Shown here in pieces: positions 27,553 through 36,483 of a stretch of DNA of 64,000 nt. The notes below the pieces were generated by a model. It saw only the letters and a program-made list of their open reading frames with translations, was not told the DNA's origin and ran no database searches. Origin of the DNA: Paraburkholderia dinghuensis (GTDB taxonomy: Bacteria; Pseudomonadota; Gammaproteobacteria; Burkholderiales; Burkholderiaceae); assembly GCF_003837865.1 (NCBI RefSeq), contig NZ_RQIS01000007.1, forward strand, positions 1-64,000, read 5' to 3'. Numbering within the stretch: the stretch's first letter is position 1; the number at the start of each line of letters is the position of its first letter. Both the position numbers and the translations under genes were made by a program.

Positions 27553-28510
27553 AGCCGCGTGACTGCAGTGTAAATATCGTTCTCAGAAGTCAGGGCGACG
27601 CGAAATGTTGCCCGATTCCAGCGCCGCAACGCGTGCGCGCATCTCTCGATTGACGTTTGGCCGTTTAGCCGTTTCGACGGACATCCGCCCCATAGCGCAA
27701 TGCAACACCCTTCGCCACGCGAGTTTTGACGGACTGCCGGTTCGTCAACTCGTGGGCATCGCGATGTTCTTCCGGCCCTTTCAGCGCGGTTCTACCGTGT
27801 GGCAAACAGACTATTCGTCGCCGTGTGCATTCCATGCACATCGCCGAAAAAAATTTCGGCCGACGACGCACCTTCCTGGAACCATCTGGAATCGCCAGCC
27901 AGCCTGGAGACAAAGCTATCCGGCACGCGCCACGCGTGCGCGGCAACGCGATTGGATGCAACCTGATTTGCATCGGGTTTAATTCGTTCTTCTTCTGCAA
28001 AGCAGGTTGACGAGACAACAACTACAGGAGACCGGTTGTGACGACCCTCGAACTCAAATATCGAAGTGATGCCTGTGATCAGGAAGGGGCGGATGCAGGG
28101 CGATGGCATGGCGCGAACAGCCGCGCCGCAATTCGACTCGTTGCGTATATAAAAAATCCTGCGCGCGTAGGATAAAACGTACTCTTTCGTCAGTATCGCG
28201 ACAAGACCGTTTATGTCAGGTGGTTTGAGCTAACGCTTGGTTGGCAGGAAGGCGGCGACGCCGCGCGGCTGCTGGCGTTGGTCGGGCCCTAAGCGATGCA
28301 GCCGTGACGTACAGGGAAAGCGATTTTACTTTTTTCATGACGCAATCTTGCTCGACCAGTTCGGCAACGTTACAGTGCCGTTTCTTGCAGAATTGGGATA
28401 GTTGATGCACGAATTGGATAGTTCACTAAAGGACGGTGGAATAGTCTGCGCGGAACGATCTTGATCTCGATCAAGTGGTGATCAGGCACTAAAATAGAGC
28501 GGTCGAAAAG
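27553..28510. other. Long gap without a recognised gene
   Basis: About 950 bp at the junction between the high-GC cluster and the lower-GC region. Short open frames here show no family signature. A dyad GCCGAAA-AAAA-TTTCGGC is at 27843-27860 and may act as a weak terminator. The sequence just after (27.9-28.5 kb) looks like a decayed boundary, consistent with the pseudogene that follows. Confidence 0.5.
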
Positions 28511-28920
28511 ATGGAGGCGGTGCGAATGCACATGTACGAAGACGGTATGCGGCTCCGCAATGCCAATTACACCCCGCTGACAGCTGTGGACTTTTTGGTT
28601 CGCGCACTGGACATCGATACCGAGTACGCATCCGTCGCGCAGGTCGTAGCCGAGGCTCAGAGCTGTGGCGACCTGATCGCCCATGGCGATGCGAATTTCC
28701 AGTATCTGCTTGCCCTCGATAAGGGGGACACCATCGCGTTCGACTACAAGTCAGGTACGACTGGCAATCCCAGGGGCGTGGTCTATCCCCATCGAGCGTA
28801 TCTGACGGCGACGAGTCACGTCCTCGAATTGGACCTGGCAAAGCCGTCCGATCTACCTGTGGACGCTGCCCACACGTGCGCTTCTGTGAGTTGCCTGAGA
28901 TATTGACGGGTAACTTTCCA
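28511..28920 (+). pseudogene. AMP-forming acyl-CoA synthetase remnant (internal deletion and frameshift)
   Basis: The frame begins like a long/medium-chain acyl-CoA ligase (MYEDGMRLRNANYTPLTAVDFL). It then jumps to the ATP-binding core region (CGDLIAHGDANFQYLLALD, then KSGTTGNPRGVVYPHR), missing about 150 residues in between. Near 28830 the homologous frame shifts: the +1 frame reads YLWTLP, the family's next motif, while the open frame runs into a stop at 28904. The remaining C-terminal two-thirds of the enzyme is absent. The gene is non-functional. Confidence 0.8.
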
Positions 28921-29105
28921 TAGTTCGCCTTGCGTAAGCAGCGGACTTCCGTCAGCGCAATTGATCAGGACTATTCCGCATTGTTGATTGGGGAAATGCA
29001 TGGTTTGATTGTTGGTCGGAATGCAATACTGGCTAACATTTCAGTCCAGCTTCTGGTCGGACATTTCTGAACTGTGAAATAGGTGACACAAAGAGAGGAC
29101 CTGAG

Positions 29106-30095
29106 TTGCAAGCTGAATCCAATGACGAATCCGACCCTTTACTTGCTGCCGAGCTGTTTCAGACACGTGACATAGAGCAAGCCCGGCAATGGGGGGTGCG
29201 TACGTTTTGCGAAAACGAACTTCGACACATTGACGTTCGCAGCGAGCTGAATGCACGCCTGCTATATCGGAAGTATGGCTCCATCGGCATCGGACGAATG
29301 ACTTACGGTGGCGAAGTCACAATCCGACCTGATACGTTCGATGATTTCTATCTAGTGCAAGTGCCGCTGAGTGGTGGTGAGCGCATCACCCATGGCAACG
29401 AGACTATCAACTCGTCGCCCACTGTCGGTTCGGTACTCAATGCCAGGCAACAACACGAAATCAATCACAGGACGGGTACTGAGAAATTGATTCTCCGTAT
29501 TGATCGCGATTTGGTGGAACGTTTGTGTGGGCAGCTTCTCGGTAACGGTGCGCAGACGAAGGTGGAATTTGAAACTGCTATGCCACTGGATTCCGAATCC
29601 GGCAGGCGGTGGGCTTCCACCATGCAATGGTTGTTTGACTACCTGGGGGGAACTCAATCGCCATCGCCTTTGTTGACGGCACAAATCGAGCACATGATTG
29701 GCTCGCTGTTGCTCATCAGCCAGGCAAGCAATCATAGCTCGGCACTGAATGAAGATCGCTCTCGTTCCATAACCCCGTCGTTTATCAGGAAAGCAGAACT
29801 TTTCATCGAAGAGCGGGCGCATGAGTCGATTACCGTAGGGAGCATTGCGGAGCACGTGGGAGTTAGTACCAGTTCGTTATACACAGGATTCCGTAAGTAT
29901 AGAAACACATCACCCATGCACCTGTTAAAGAGCATCAGACTCAATAGGGTGCGGGAGCAGTTGTTGAAGTCTGATGCCAAAAACACAACAGTTACAGCAG
30001 TAGCGTACCAGTGGGGGTTTTCCCATCTAGGGCACTTCACCACTGACTACAAACGTTGGTTTGGCGAGAGTCCGGGTGAAACCCTGGCCCGCTAA
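29106..30095 (+). CDS. AraC-family regulator (XylS/AntR-like)
   Basis: 329 aa. TTG start after GAGAGGA. An N-terminal AraC-binding-like sensor domain (about 20-200) is followed by a double helix-turn-helix at the C-terminus (ITVGSIAEHVGVSTSSLYTGFRKY, NTTVTAVAYQWGFSHLGHF). The organisation is that of activators of aromatic catabolic operons such as xyl, ant and cbd. It points towards the Rieske operon 1 kb downstream and is the only regulator near it, so it is the likely activator. AT-richer than the upstream cluster. Confidence 0.92.
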   Translation: MQAESNDESDPLLAAELFQTRDIEQARQWGVRTFCENELRHIDVRSELNARLLYRKYGSIGIGRMTYGGEVTIRPDTFDDFYLVQVPLSGGERITHGNETINSSPTVGSVLNARQQHEINHRTGTEKLILRIDRDLVERLCGQLLGNGAQTKVEFETAMPLDSESGRRWASTMQWLFDYLGGTQSPSPLLTAQIEHMIGSLLLISQASNHSSALNEDRSRSITPSFIRKAELFIEERAHESITVGSIAEHVGVSTSSLYTGFRKYRNTSPMHLLKSIRLNRVREQLLKSDAKNTTVTAVAYQWGFSHLGHFTTDYKRWFGESPGETLAR

Positions 30096-30455
30096 GTCGA
30101 TAAACCCACTGACTGCAACTGCCAATATCGGTCCCCGCTGCATCCGGAAATACCTCGGGACTGTCCTCGCGCTTGCGTTTCGCCTGCCTCGTCATCGTGG
30201 GCGGACTGCAATCCAGTGGGAAGCGTCGCTATTGACTCGATGCGCAGAACAGGATGCGGCTTGCGTCGATCACCCCTGTCGCCGACGATTCCCGGACCAT
30301 GCTGACAAGCGGGCTGACTACCATTGCACCATGGGCTTGTCGGTCATCAGGGCACTGCCCGTCCGGCTCTATATCCTGATCCTTGAATCGCAACGGTTCT
30401 CTGCAGACGCCGACCCGGTCGCCGGCTTGAATTGCTGTTAACTTCGACGCACTCT

Positions 30456-30747
30456 GCGGATATTCCTGCTCTTTGGCGGGAATATCCGCGGGGACGCCAA
30501 CAAGCTGGCGCTCGCTGAACTGCCGGTGCCGAACTGCACGACCTTGAGCCGTCGCGCGCAGACCCTCAAGGTCGCGCTTCCAGCGCAACGTCCGAATGAA
30601 TCCATGCACCTCGTGCTCGACAGCACTGGCCTGACGGTCTGCGTCGAGGGTGCGTGGAAGGTAGGCAAGCGCGGCTGGTCCAGGCGCCGTACCTTGCGCA
30701 AGGTCCATATCGAGGTGGACGTGAACGCCGGTCGGATCTGCATATAG
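30456..30747 (+). mobile_element. IS5-family transposase fragment
   Basis: From 30490 to the stop at 30747 the frame encodes LPVPNCTTLSRRAQTL, then VLDSTGLTV and GAWKVGKRGWSRRRT, then LRKVHIEVD, the DDE-proximal region of IS5-type transposases. The catalytic Asp is in DSTG. The N-terminal and the C-terminal half are missing. A perfect 11-bp inverted repeat (GCGGATATTCC, 12-nt loop) at 30456-30489 abuts the left end of the homology; it may be a remnant of the insertion or of its target. Inactive fragment. Confidence 0.75.
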
Positions 30748-31089
30748 ATTAGTGCGGGCGTGTTCAACCGCACGATGTCGCTCGCGCACCCGCTGTCCGC
30801 CGTATCGCCTGAGATCGAAAACAGAATGTTCACTTTGCCTTTGCGTTCTATTTGCGCAACAACGCCTCGCAGAAGCCCCGTTTTCTCTTATCAGGATAAA
30901 CCCTGGAAATGTATGTTGAATGCACGGACGGGATAGATCGCGTAGTCATTGGAGTGTCTGAATCTGGGTGAGGAAATAGTATTTCCTTGCGGTCACTCTT
31001 TACCGGGTCCGCAAAAGATCCGGTGCAAAACCGTACCGGTAATAAAGTGTGTTCAACACACGCCCCCTAGATATCCAGGAGACACATAG
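30748..31089. promoter_or_regulatory. Rieske operon upstream region with two perfect dyads
   Basis: Two perfect palindromes lie upstream of the oxygenase. AGGAAATAGTATTTCCT is at 30971-30987. GTGTGTTCAACACAC is at 31047-31061, ending 28 bp before the start codon. Between them, two CCG-N2-GCAAAA-like direct repeats (31010-31032) are seen. The first dyad is at activator distance and the second at repressor distance. Binding proteins are unknown; the AraC gene upstream is a candidate for the direct repeats. Confidence 0.45.
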
Positions 31090-32460
31090 ATGTCCGATCA
31101 GCCGGCTGTTCGTCGTCGCGTTGTTCAACATTCGATCAGCGACAATCGTTACAACGATGCAAAGTCGCAATCGCAATATCAGCCCTACAAGGACGCGGCA
31201 TGGGGCTTCATCAACCACTGGTACCCGGCGATGTTCAGCAAGGAACTCGTGGAAGTTGTCGACGGCGAAGGCGGTGATGAAGATATCATCCCGAGTGTGA
31301 AGGGCATTCAGATCGCAGGCGTTCCCATCGCGCTGCGTCGCGTCGACGGCAAGGTTTTCGCCGTCAAGGATCAGTGCGTGCACCGCGGCATTCGCCTGTC
31401 CGAAAAGCCGATGTGCTTCAATAAAGAAACGATCACGTGCTGGTACCACGGCTTCACGTTCAATCTGGACGACGGCAAGCTCAGCACCATCGTCGCCAAT
31501 CCGGAAGACAAGTTGATCGGCACGACCGGTATCACGACTTATCCGGTTGAAGAAGTCGCGGGCATGATCTTCGTCTTCGTGCGTGAAGACGACTTCCCGC
31601 TCGAAGACGTTCCCCCGTTGTCGGACGACCTCCCGTTCCGCTTCCCGGAAAACTCCGAGCGTTTCCCGCACCCGCTGTGGCCTGCAGCTCCGTCGATCCT
31701 CGACGAGGGTGCCGTTGCGCACGGTATGCACCGTACGGGATTCGGCAACTGGCGTATCGCGTGCGAAAACGGTTTCGACAACGCACACATCCTGGTTCAC
31801 AAGGATAACTCGATTGTTCACGTGAACGACTGGGTGCTCCCGCTGGGCATTCTGCCGGTCGCGGACGACTGCATTCAAGTCATCGAGGACGAAACGGGTC
31901 CGAAGGGCATGATGCAATGGCTGTTCACTGACAAGTGGATGCCAGTCCTCGAGAACAAGGAACTGGGCCTCAAGATCGACAACCTGAAAGGTCGCTTCTA
32001 CCGTACGTCGGTGGTTCTCCCCGGCGTCCTCATGGTCGAAAACTGGCCGGAAGAGCACGTCGTTCAGTACGAGTGGTACGTTCCGATCACGGACGACACG
32101 CACGAGTACTGGGAAGTGCTGGTCCGCGTCTGCCCGACCGAGGAAGATCGCAAAAAGTTCAAGTACCGTTTCGATCGCGTTTACAAGGAACTCTGCTTGC
32201 ACGGGTTCAATGATTGCGATCTCTACGCTCGCGAAGCCATGCAGCACTTCTACGCTGACGGCACGGGCTGGGACGACGAGCAGCTGGTGTCTACCGATAT
32301 TTCGCCTGTCACGTGGCGCAAGCTGGCCTCGCGCCACAATCGTGGCATCGCGAAGCCGGGCAAGGGCACATACGGCTCGGTGAAGACCCACAGCACACGC
32401 TTCAAGGACACGGCTGACGGCAAGCGCCCCTCCTACTTCGTGAATCAGGTCTGGTTCTAA
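31090..32460 (+). CDS. Rieske non-heme iron oxygenase, carbazole-dioxygenase (CarAa)-like
   Basis: 456 aa, RBS AGGAG. The Rieske ligands are Cys96, His98, Cys117 and His120 (CVH, CWYH). The iron site is in ENGFDNAHILVH (His233, His237, bridging Asp230) with the carboxylate in FNDCDLYARE (about Asp377). Segments WGFINHWYPAMFSKEL, ITCWYH and the C-terminal GW, WRKLASRHN follow carbazole 1,9a-dioxygenase closely, though this protein is about 70 residues longer (N-terminal and 165-215 insert). CarAa-type oxygenases are homotrimers without beta subunit. It should start the pathway by dioxygenation of an aromatic ring, possibly at a substituted (angular) carbon. Followed by two hairpins, so it may be expressed more strongly than the rest. 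Confidence 0.92.
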   Translation: MSDQPAVRRRVVQHSISDNRYNDAKSQSQYQPYKDAAWGFINHWYPAMFSKELVEVVDGEGGDEDIIPSVKGIQIAGVPIALRRVDGKVFAVKDQCVHRGIRLSEKPMCFNKETITCWYHGFTFNLDDGKLSTIVANPEDKLIGTTGITTYPVEEVAGMIFVFVREDDFPLEDVPPLSDDLPFRFPENSERFPHPLWPAAPSILDEGAVAHGMHRTGFGNWRIACENGFDNAHILVHKDNSIVHVNDWVLPLGILPVADDCIQVIEDETGPKGMMQWLFTDKWMPVLENKELGLKIDNLKGRFYRTSVVLPGVLMVENWPEEHVVQYEWYVPITDDTHEYWEVLVRVCPTEEDRKKFKYRFDRVYKELCLHGFNDCDLYAREAMQHFYADGTGWDDEQLVSTDISPVTWRKLASRHNRGIAKPGKGTYGSVKTHSTRFKDTADGKRPSYFVNQVWF

Positions 32461-32473
32461 GCGTGTATTGACT

Positions 32474-32561
32474 GGGGTTCGACTCTCGAACCCCTAACAA
32501 AGCGGTCCTCGTAGCACCCCTGACGCCCGGTGATGAGGATGGAGTGAAGTTCACTCCATCC
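32474..32561 (+). terminator. Two hairpins after the Rieske gene (attenuator or mRNA processing)
   Basis: Hairpin 1 is GGGGTTCGA/TCGAACCCC with a 3-nt loop (32474-32494), 14 bp after the stop codon. Hairpin 2 is a 12-bp perfect repeat GGATGGAGTGAA/TTCACTCCATCC (32537-32561). Neither is followed by a T run, so they are not classic terminators. They may stabilise the oxygenase message or lower expression of downstream genes. Confidence 0.55.
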
Positions 32562-32635
32562 CTGGTCTTCATCCACATTTCTGCGTGCGTCAGGGCCTGG
32601 ACCTGACTTAACTATCTTTAGCCTTCTAATCCGTA

Positions 32636-34042
32636 ATGAGCAGCATTCCAGGCGAACTGCATAACCTCGAAATCTATGATCTTTCGCTGCTGATTCGCAA
32701 TGGCGAAGTCAGCCCGATTGAAGTCACGAAGGCACAACTGGCCCGCATAGAAGCGCTGGATACGGATTTGAAAAGCTACGCGCGCGTGACTCCGGAAGTA
32801 GCGATGCAGCAAGCGCAGCAGGCATCGAAAGAGCTGCAAGCCGGGAGCGTCAGAAGTCCCCTGCACGGCATTCCGCTCGCAGTTAAAGATCTGTTCGATA
32901 CCCAGGGCGTCGTTAGCGCAGGCGGTATGCCGATTCACGCACAGCGCGTGCCTGCGGAAAACGCGACGGTTGTGCAGCGCCTGCAAGATGCAGGGTCGGT
33001 AATGCTGGGTAAGCTTCAAATGACGGAAGGCGCATTTGCCATCCACCATCCGACGATCCCTGATCCCGTCAATCCGTGGGGGGGCGCGCATTGGTGCGGC
33101 GCTTCATCGTCGGGTTGCGGCGTCGCTACCGCGGCTCGGTTGTGCTATGGCACGATTGGGTCGGACACAGGTGGTTCGGTGCGCTTCCCTAGTGCAGCTA
33201 ACAATCTGACTGGATTAAAAACCACCTACGGGACTATCAGCCGTCACGGTGCGATGGAGCTGGCTGCGTCGCTGGATCACGTGGGTCCCATGGCTCGCTC
33301 TGCCCGCGATGTGCTTCTTCTTCTTGCGGTTATCGGGGGCCACGATACACAACGGTTGCTCGCCACCATCGACGAGCAACGATTCGCTGATTTCCTGAAG
33401 GGCTTTAAGGGATTGCGAATTGGCATGGATGAGTCGTGGATTTCGGATGGCGTCGATCCAGTGATCCAGCGCGCGATTCAACAGGTGAAGGTCATCCTTG
33501 CCGAAGCAGGCGGGACGATCAAGAGCATCAAGGTGCCGGATACACGCAAAACCAGTTCCAACTGGGAGCTTCACTGCGGGGTTCAAACGGCTGTTGCTCA
33601 TGAGGCGACGTACCCCGCCAAAGCCGGTGAATACGGTCCCGCACTGGCCCGGTTGATTGATCAGGGACGCGAACTCAAGGCCGTCGACTACGAGCGAATC
33701 ATTCGCGATGCCAGACAGTTCACGCGAGAGATGGACGCCGTATTCGCCGACGTGGACATCGTATTGGCTCCGGTACAACCGTATGCGGCTCCGACTTACG
33801 AACAGTTGGCGGGCCTCGCTTCCGACCCGGAAGCTAATCGAAGGCTGATTCAATTTACGTCGCCGTTTAACGCCTCGGGTCATCCAGCGTTGTCGGTACC
33901 CATCGGATTTACAGAACCTGGATTGCCCATCGGAGGGCAACTAATCGGCCGCAAGTATCAAGATGACCTGCTATGTATGGTAGGCATGGTACTGCAGAGC
34001 CACAGTGATTGGCATCGTCAGGTCCCCCCTGGATTGGCTTGA
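32636..34042 (+). CDS. Amidase-signature family enzyme 1
   Basis: 468 aa. The catalytic triad of the amidase signature family is present: Lys in LAVKDLFDTQG, the cis-Ser in the GASSSGCGVA loop, and the nucleophile Ser in GSDTGGSVRFP. The second loop is GASSSG rather than the more common GGSSGG. No signal peptide, so cytoplasmic. It is between the oxygenase and its reductase. Substrate likely an aromatic or acyl amide of the pathway; a second, divergent amidase is encoded at 36484. Confidence 0.92.
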   Translation: MSSIPGELHNLEIYDLSLLIRNGEVSPIEVTKAQLARIEALDTDLKSYARVTPEVAMQQAQQASKELQAGSVRSPLHGIPLAVKDLFDTQGVVSAGGMPIHAQRVPAENATVVQRLQDAGSVMLGKLQMTEGAFAIHHPTIPDPVNPWGGAHWCGASSSGCGVATAARLCYGTIGSDTGGSVRFPSAANNLTGLKTTYGTISRHGAMELAASLDHVGPMARSARDVLLLLAVIGGHDTQRLLATIDEQRFADFLKGFKGLRIGMDESWISDGVDPVIQRAIQQVKVILAEAGGTIKSIKVPDTRKTSSNWELHCGVQTAVAHEATYPAKAGEYGPALARLIDQGRELKAVDYERIIRDARQFTREMDAVFADVDIVLAPVQPYAAPTYEQLAGLASDPEANRRLIQFTSPFNASGHPALSVPIGFTEPGLPIGGQLIGRKYQDDLLCMVGMVLQSHSDWHRQVPPGLA

Positions 34043-34077
34043 TTGTTTTTGAATACGTTTTATTTCTGGATTTAGTC

Positions 34078-35103
34078 ATGACCCAAGCCCACCAGATCAC
34101 TGTTAATTTCGCTGATGGTGTCAGCCATACCTTTGCCGCTGAACCGGGCGAAAACATTCTTGATGCTGCTATCAGGGCCGAAGTGCCCGTGCTGTATCAA
34201 TGCCGGGCCGGTGCCTGTGCCTCCTGCACGTGCAAGCTCGCAGAAGGCGAGGCCACGAACATTGCCGGCGCGAGTTCGACGCTGCTGGCTTCGGAGTTTG
34301 CGGAAGGCAACCGTTTGCTGTGCGTTACCAAGGCCGATTCCGATTGCACGTTCCAGGTCGCATACAGCAGCGAAGTGGGATCGAGCGTTGCACAAGAGGT
34401 CAGCGTTTTTATCGACTCTATCGAGCGCATCGGTTCGAACGTCATGCGGCTGACGGTGGAACTGGCTGAAGGCAATTGGCTTGAATTCCGCCCCGGTCAG
34501 TTCATGCAGATCACGGTGCCGGGATTGGGCGTTCTTCGTTCGTACTCGCCGTCGTCTACGTCGCTGACGCTGCCCAAGATGGAATTCCTGGTCCGTCTGC
34601 TGCCCAACGGCGCGATGTCCACGTACCTCGAAAATCAGGCGCAGGTTGACGAAGTGCTGAAGCTGAAGGGTCCGTACGGTGCATTCTTCCTTCGCGAAGA
34701 ACACAAGCGTAGCCCACACATCTTCGTTGCCGGCGGCACGGGACTGGCCCCCATCATGTCCATGATCGATAGTCTCCGGCAGGCGGGGGGTAAAAAGCCG
34801 CCGATGCTGCTCAGTTTCGGCTGTGCGGTTCCGGAAGCGCTTTTCGGTCTGGAGGACATCGAGTTGCGGCAGCATTGGTTGCCCACGCTGAGGACCCGCG
34901 TCTGCGTTGACCGTAATGCCACGGAAGGCCTGCATCAAGGTTCCCCGGTCTCGGCACTCAAGGAGGAGGACGTTACGGACCCCAATACCGTGGCCTACCT
35001 GTGCGGCCCCCAGCCGATGATCGACGCAGCAACGACGCGATTGATTGAATTGGGAATGAAACCGGAATTGATTTTCGCAGAGCAGTTTGTCGCGTCGAAC
35101 TAA
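34078..35103 (+). CDS. Oxygenase reductase (ferredoxin-FAD-NAD type)
   Basis: 341 aa. Domain order is plant-type [2Fe-2S] (CRAGACASC with a final Cys in LLCVTK), FAD barrel (RSYSPSS), NAD domain (HIFVAGGTGLAPI, CGPQPMIDAA). This is the class IB reductase order of BenC, AntC and CarAd, the expected electron donor for the Rieske oxygenase. No Rieske ferredoxin gene was found nearby, so electrons may pass directly. The ATG at 34078 is chosen although its RBS is weak; the longer frame from 34009 overlaps the amidase. Confidence 0.93.
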   Translation: MTQAHQITVNFADGVSHTFAAEPGENILDAAIRAEVPVLYQCRAGACASCTCKLAEGEATNIAGASSTLLASEFAEGNRLLCVTKADSDCTFQVAYSSEVGSSVAQEVSVFIDSIERIGSNVMRLTVELAEGNWLEFRPGQFMQITVPGLGVLRSYSPSSTSLTLPKMEFLVRLLPNGAMSTYLENQAQVDEVLKLKGPYGAFFLREEHKRSPHIFVAGGTGLAPIMSMIDSLRQAGGKKPPMLLSFGCAVPEALFGLEDIELRQHWLPTLRTRVCVDRNATEGLHQGSPVSALKEEDVTDPNTVAYLCGPQPMIDAATTRLIELGMKPELIFAEQFVASN

Positions 35104-35113
35104 GGAAGCGAAG

Positions 35114-36442
35114 ATGGAATTCAACCCTACGAAACAAGTGCCGTTTTCAGCTCAGCAGACCGAATGGTATGAGAAAGCGAAAGCCAGGCTGAACCCGAAG
35201 CGTCTGCAAAAACTGCTGTTCGAGTTGACGAATATCCATAGTCCTACGGGGGCAACGCGTGATGCTGCAGATTACATGCAGCGTCACATGGAAACGGTCG
35301 GCCTCGAAACGAAGACTCATGATCTGTCGCCGATCAGTCGTTCCGTGATGGGGGAATATCGCGGTTCGGGTGGCGGCGCATCGTTGCTCCTCTACGCTCC
35401 GCTCGACACGCACCTGGATCGCACGAAGGAGGAAGAGATTCTTTCTGGTGAGGGGCAGGAGGCGGATGTGCAGCCCTACGCACAGCAAGTCGACGACTGG
35501 GTATTTGGCCTCGGGGCTTCGAATCCCAAGGGCATGATCGCTACGCATACCGAGGTGTGCACGGCACTGCTCGAAGCGGGTATCCCGTTGAAGGGCAATC
35601 TCCTGCTGGGTATGGCGGATGGCGGCATGCCTGTCGATATCAAAGAGCGCCATTCGGGTATGTCCAACGGCGTGCTGGGATTGCTGAATCGTGGAATGTA
35701 TCCCGATTTCGCGATCATCATGAAGCCGTGGAACTGGGTTTACCACGAAGAGCCGGGCATGGCCTGGTTCAAGATTCGCGTGCGCGGCACCATGGGCTAC
35801 GCAGGCATTCCCCATGATGTTCCGGGCTTCCGGTCGTCCGTGGTTCCCGCAGCTACGGTGATTCAGGAATTGCAGGCCTGGCTCCCCGAGTACACGAAGC
35901 GCAATACCTCGGGCGTCATCGCCCCGCATGGCTGGATTGCAGGGGTGCGCGGTGGCCAGATGGAAAGGCCTGCGTTCCCTTCGGCTGTAACCGACATCTT
36001 CTTCGACGTGCGCGTCAATCCGCGAGTCAGCCCCGCTGATGTCAAGGCGCAGTTCGCAGCGTTCATTGCCGATCTGAAAGCTCGCAAGCCCGAACTCGAA
36101 CTCGATTGGGAAATGTACGGCTCGGTCCCTGGCGGTACCACCGATCCGGACAACTGGATCATCCAGTCGGCCAAGCGCGGTTGGGAGCATATAGAAGGTC
36201 GTCCGCACGGTACGCCTGATTATCTGGCTGGCCAGACTGATGGCGCAGCGCTCCGTCGCTACGGTGTGCCGACTGCGCGCATCGGTTGGCCGTGGCCAGC
36301 TACTGGCGCTCCGATGCCGGTCGCTGAAGGGTTGGGTGGTATGGGGGCCACCTACGTGCCAGATCTCATGCCCTGCGCTGAAAAGATTCTGTACGCAGTG
36401 GTCGATACGCTTACGCGCGATCGAAGTGAGCTTGGTCTGTAA
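35114..36442 (+). CDS. M20-family protein with degenerate metal site
   Basis: 442 aa, starting after AAGGAAG. The fold is clear: catalytic-domain strands, GLGASNPKG, a dimerisation domain (MAWFKIRVRGTMGYAGI, SAVTDIFFDVRVNP) and the C-terminal GQTDGAALRRYGVP. But canonical M20 metal and catalytic residues are changed: HxD is PLD (Pro96-Asp98), the bridging Asp of GxGxxDxKG is Asn137, the catalytic Glu-Glu pair is Gly170-Gly171, the dimerisation His is Tyr (GYAG), and the C-terminal His is not found. It may be a non-hydrolytic paralogue, a binding protein, or an enzyme with a shifted site (THLD at 99-102). Its place between reductase and amidase suggests a pathway role. Confidence 0.85.
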   Translation: MEFNPTKQVPFSAQQTEWYEKAKARLNPKRLQKLLFELTNIHSPTGATRDAADYMQRHMETVGLETKTHDLSPISRSVMGEYRGSGGGASLLLYAPLDTHLDRTKEEEILSGEGQEADVQPYAQQVDDWVFGLGASNPKGMIATHTEVCTALLEAGIPLKGNLLLGMADGGMPVDIKERHSGMSNGVLGLLNRGMYPDFAIIMKPWNWVYHEEPGMAWFKIRVRGTMGYAGIPHDVPGFRSSVVPAATVIQELQAWLPEYTKRNTSGVIAPHGWIAGVRGGQMERPAFPSAVTDIFFDVRVNPRVSPADVKAQFAAFIADLKARKPELELDWEMYGSVPGGTTDPDNWIIQSAKRGWEHIEGRPHGTPDYLAGQTDGAALRRYGVPTARIGWPWPATGAPMPVAEGLGGMGATYVPDLMPCAEKILYAVVDTLTRDRSELGL

Positions 36443-36483
36443 GTGCGTAATCCTGAGCCAGAAAACGAGAACGGAGACAAGAG

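Noticed and set aside
27605..27982. 125-codon frame in the gap after the Cache chemoreceptor
   Set aside because: No RBS, no recognisable domain, unusual composition; the gap is better read as non-coding or decayed.
30229..30789. Leftward frame of 186 codons across the transposase fragment
   Set aside because: Antisense to the IS5 remnant, whose sense translation has specific transposase motifs.
31047..31061. Possible terminator of an upstream transcript
   Set aside because: The dyad has a 1-nt centre and no T run, so it fits a protein-binding site better than a terminator.
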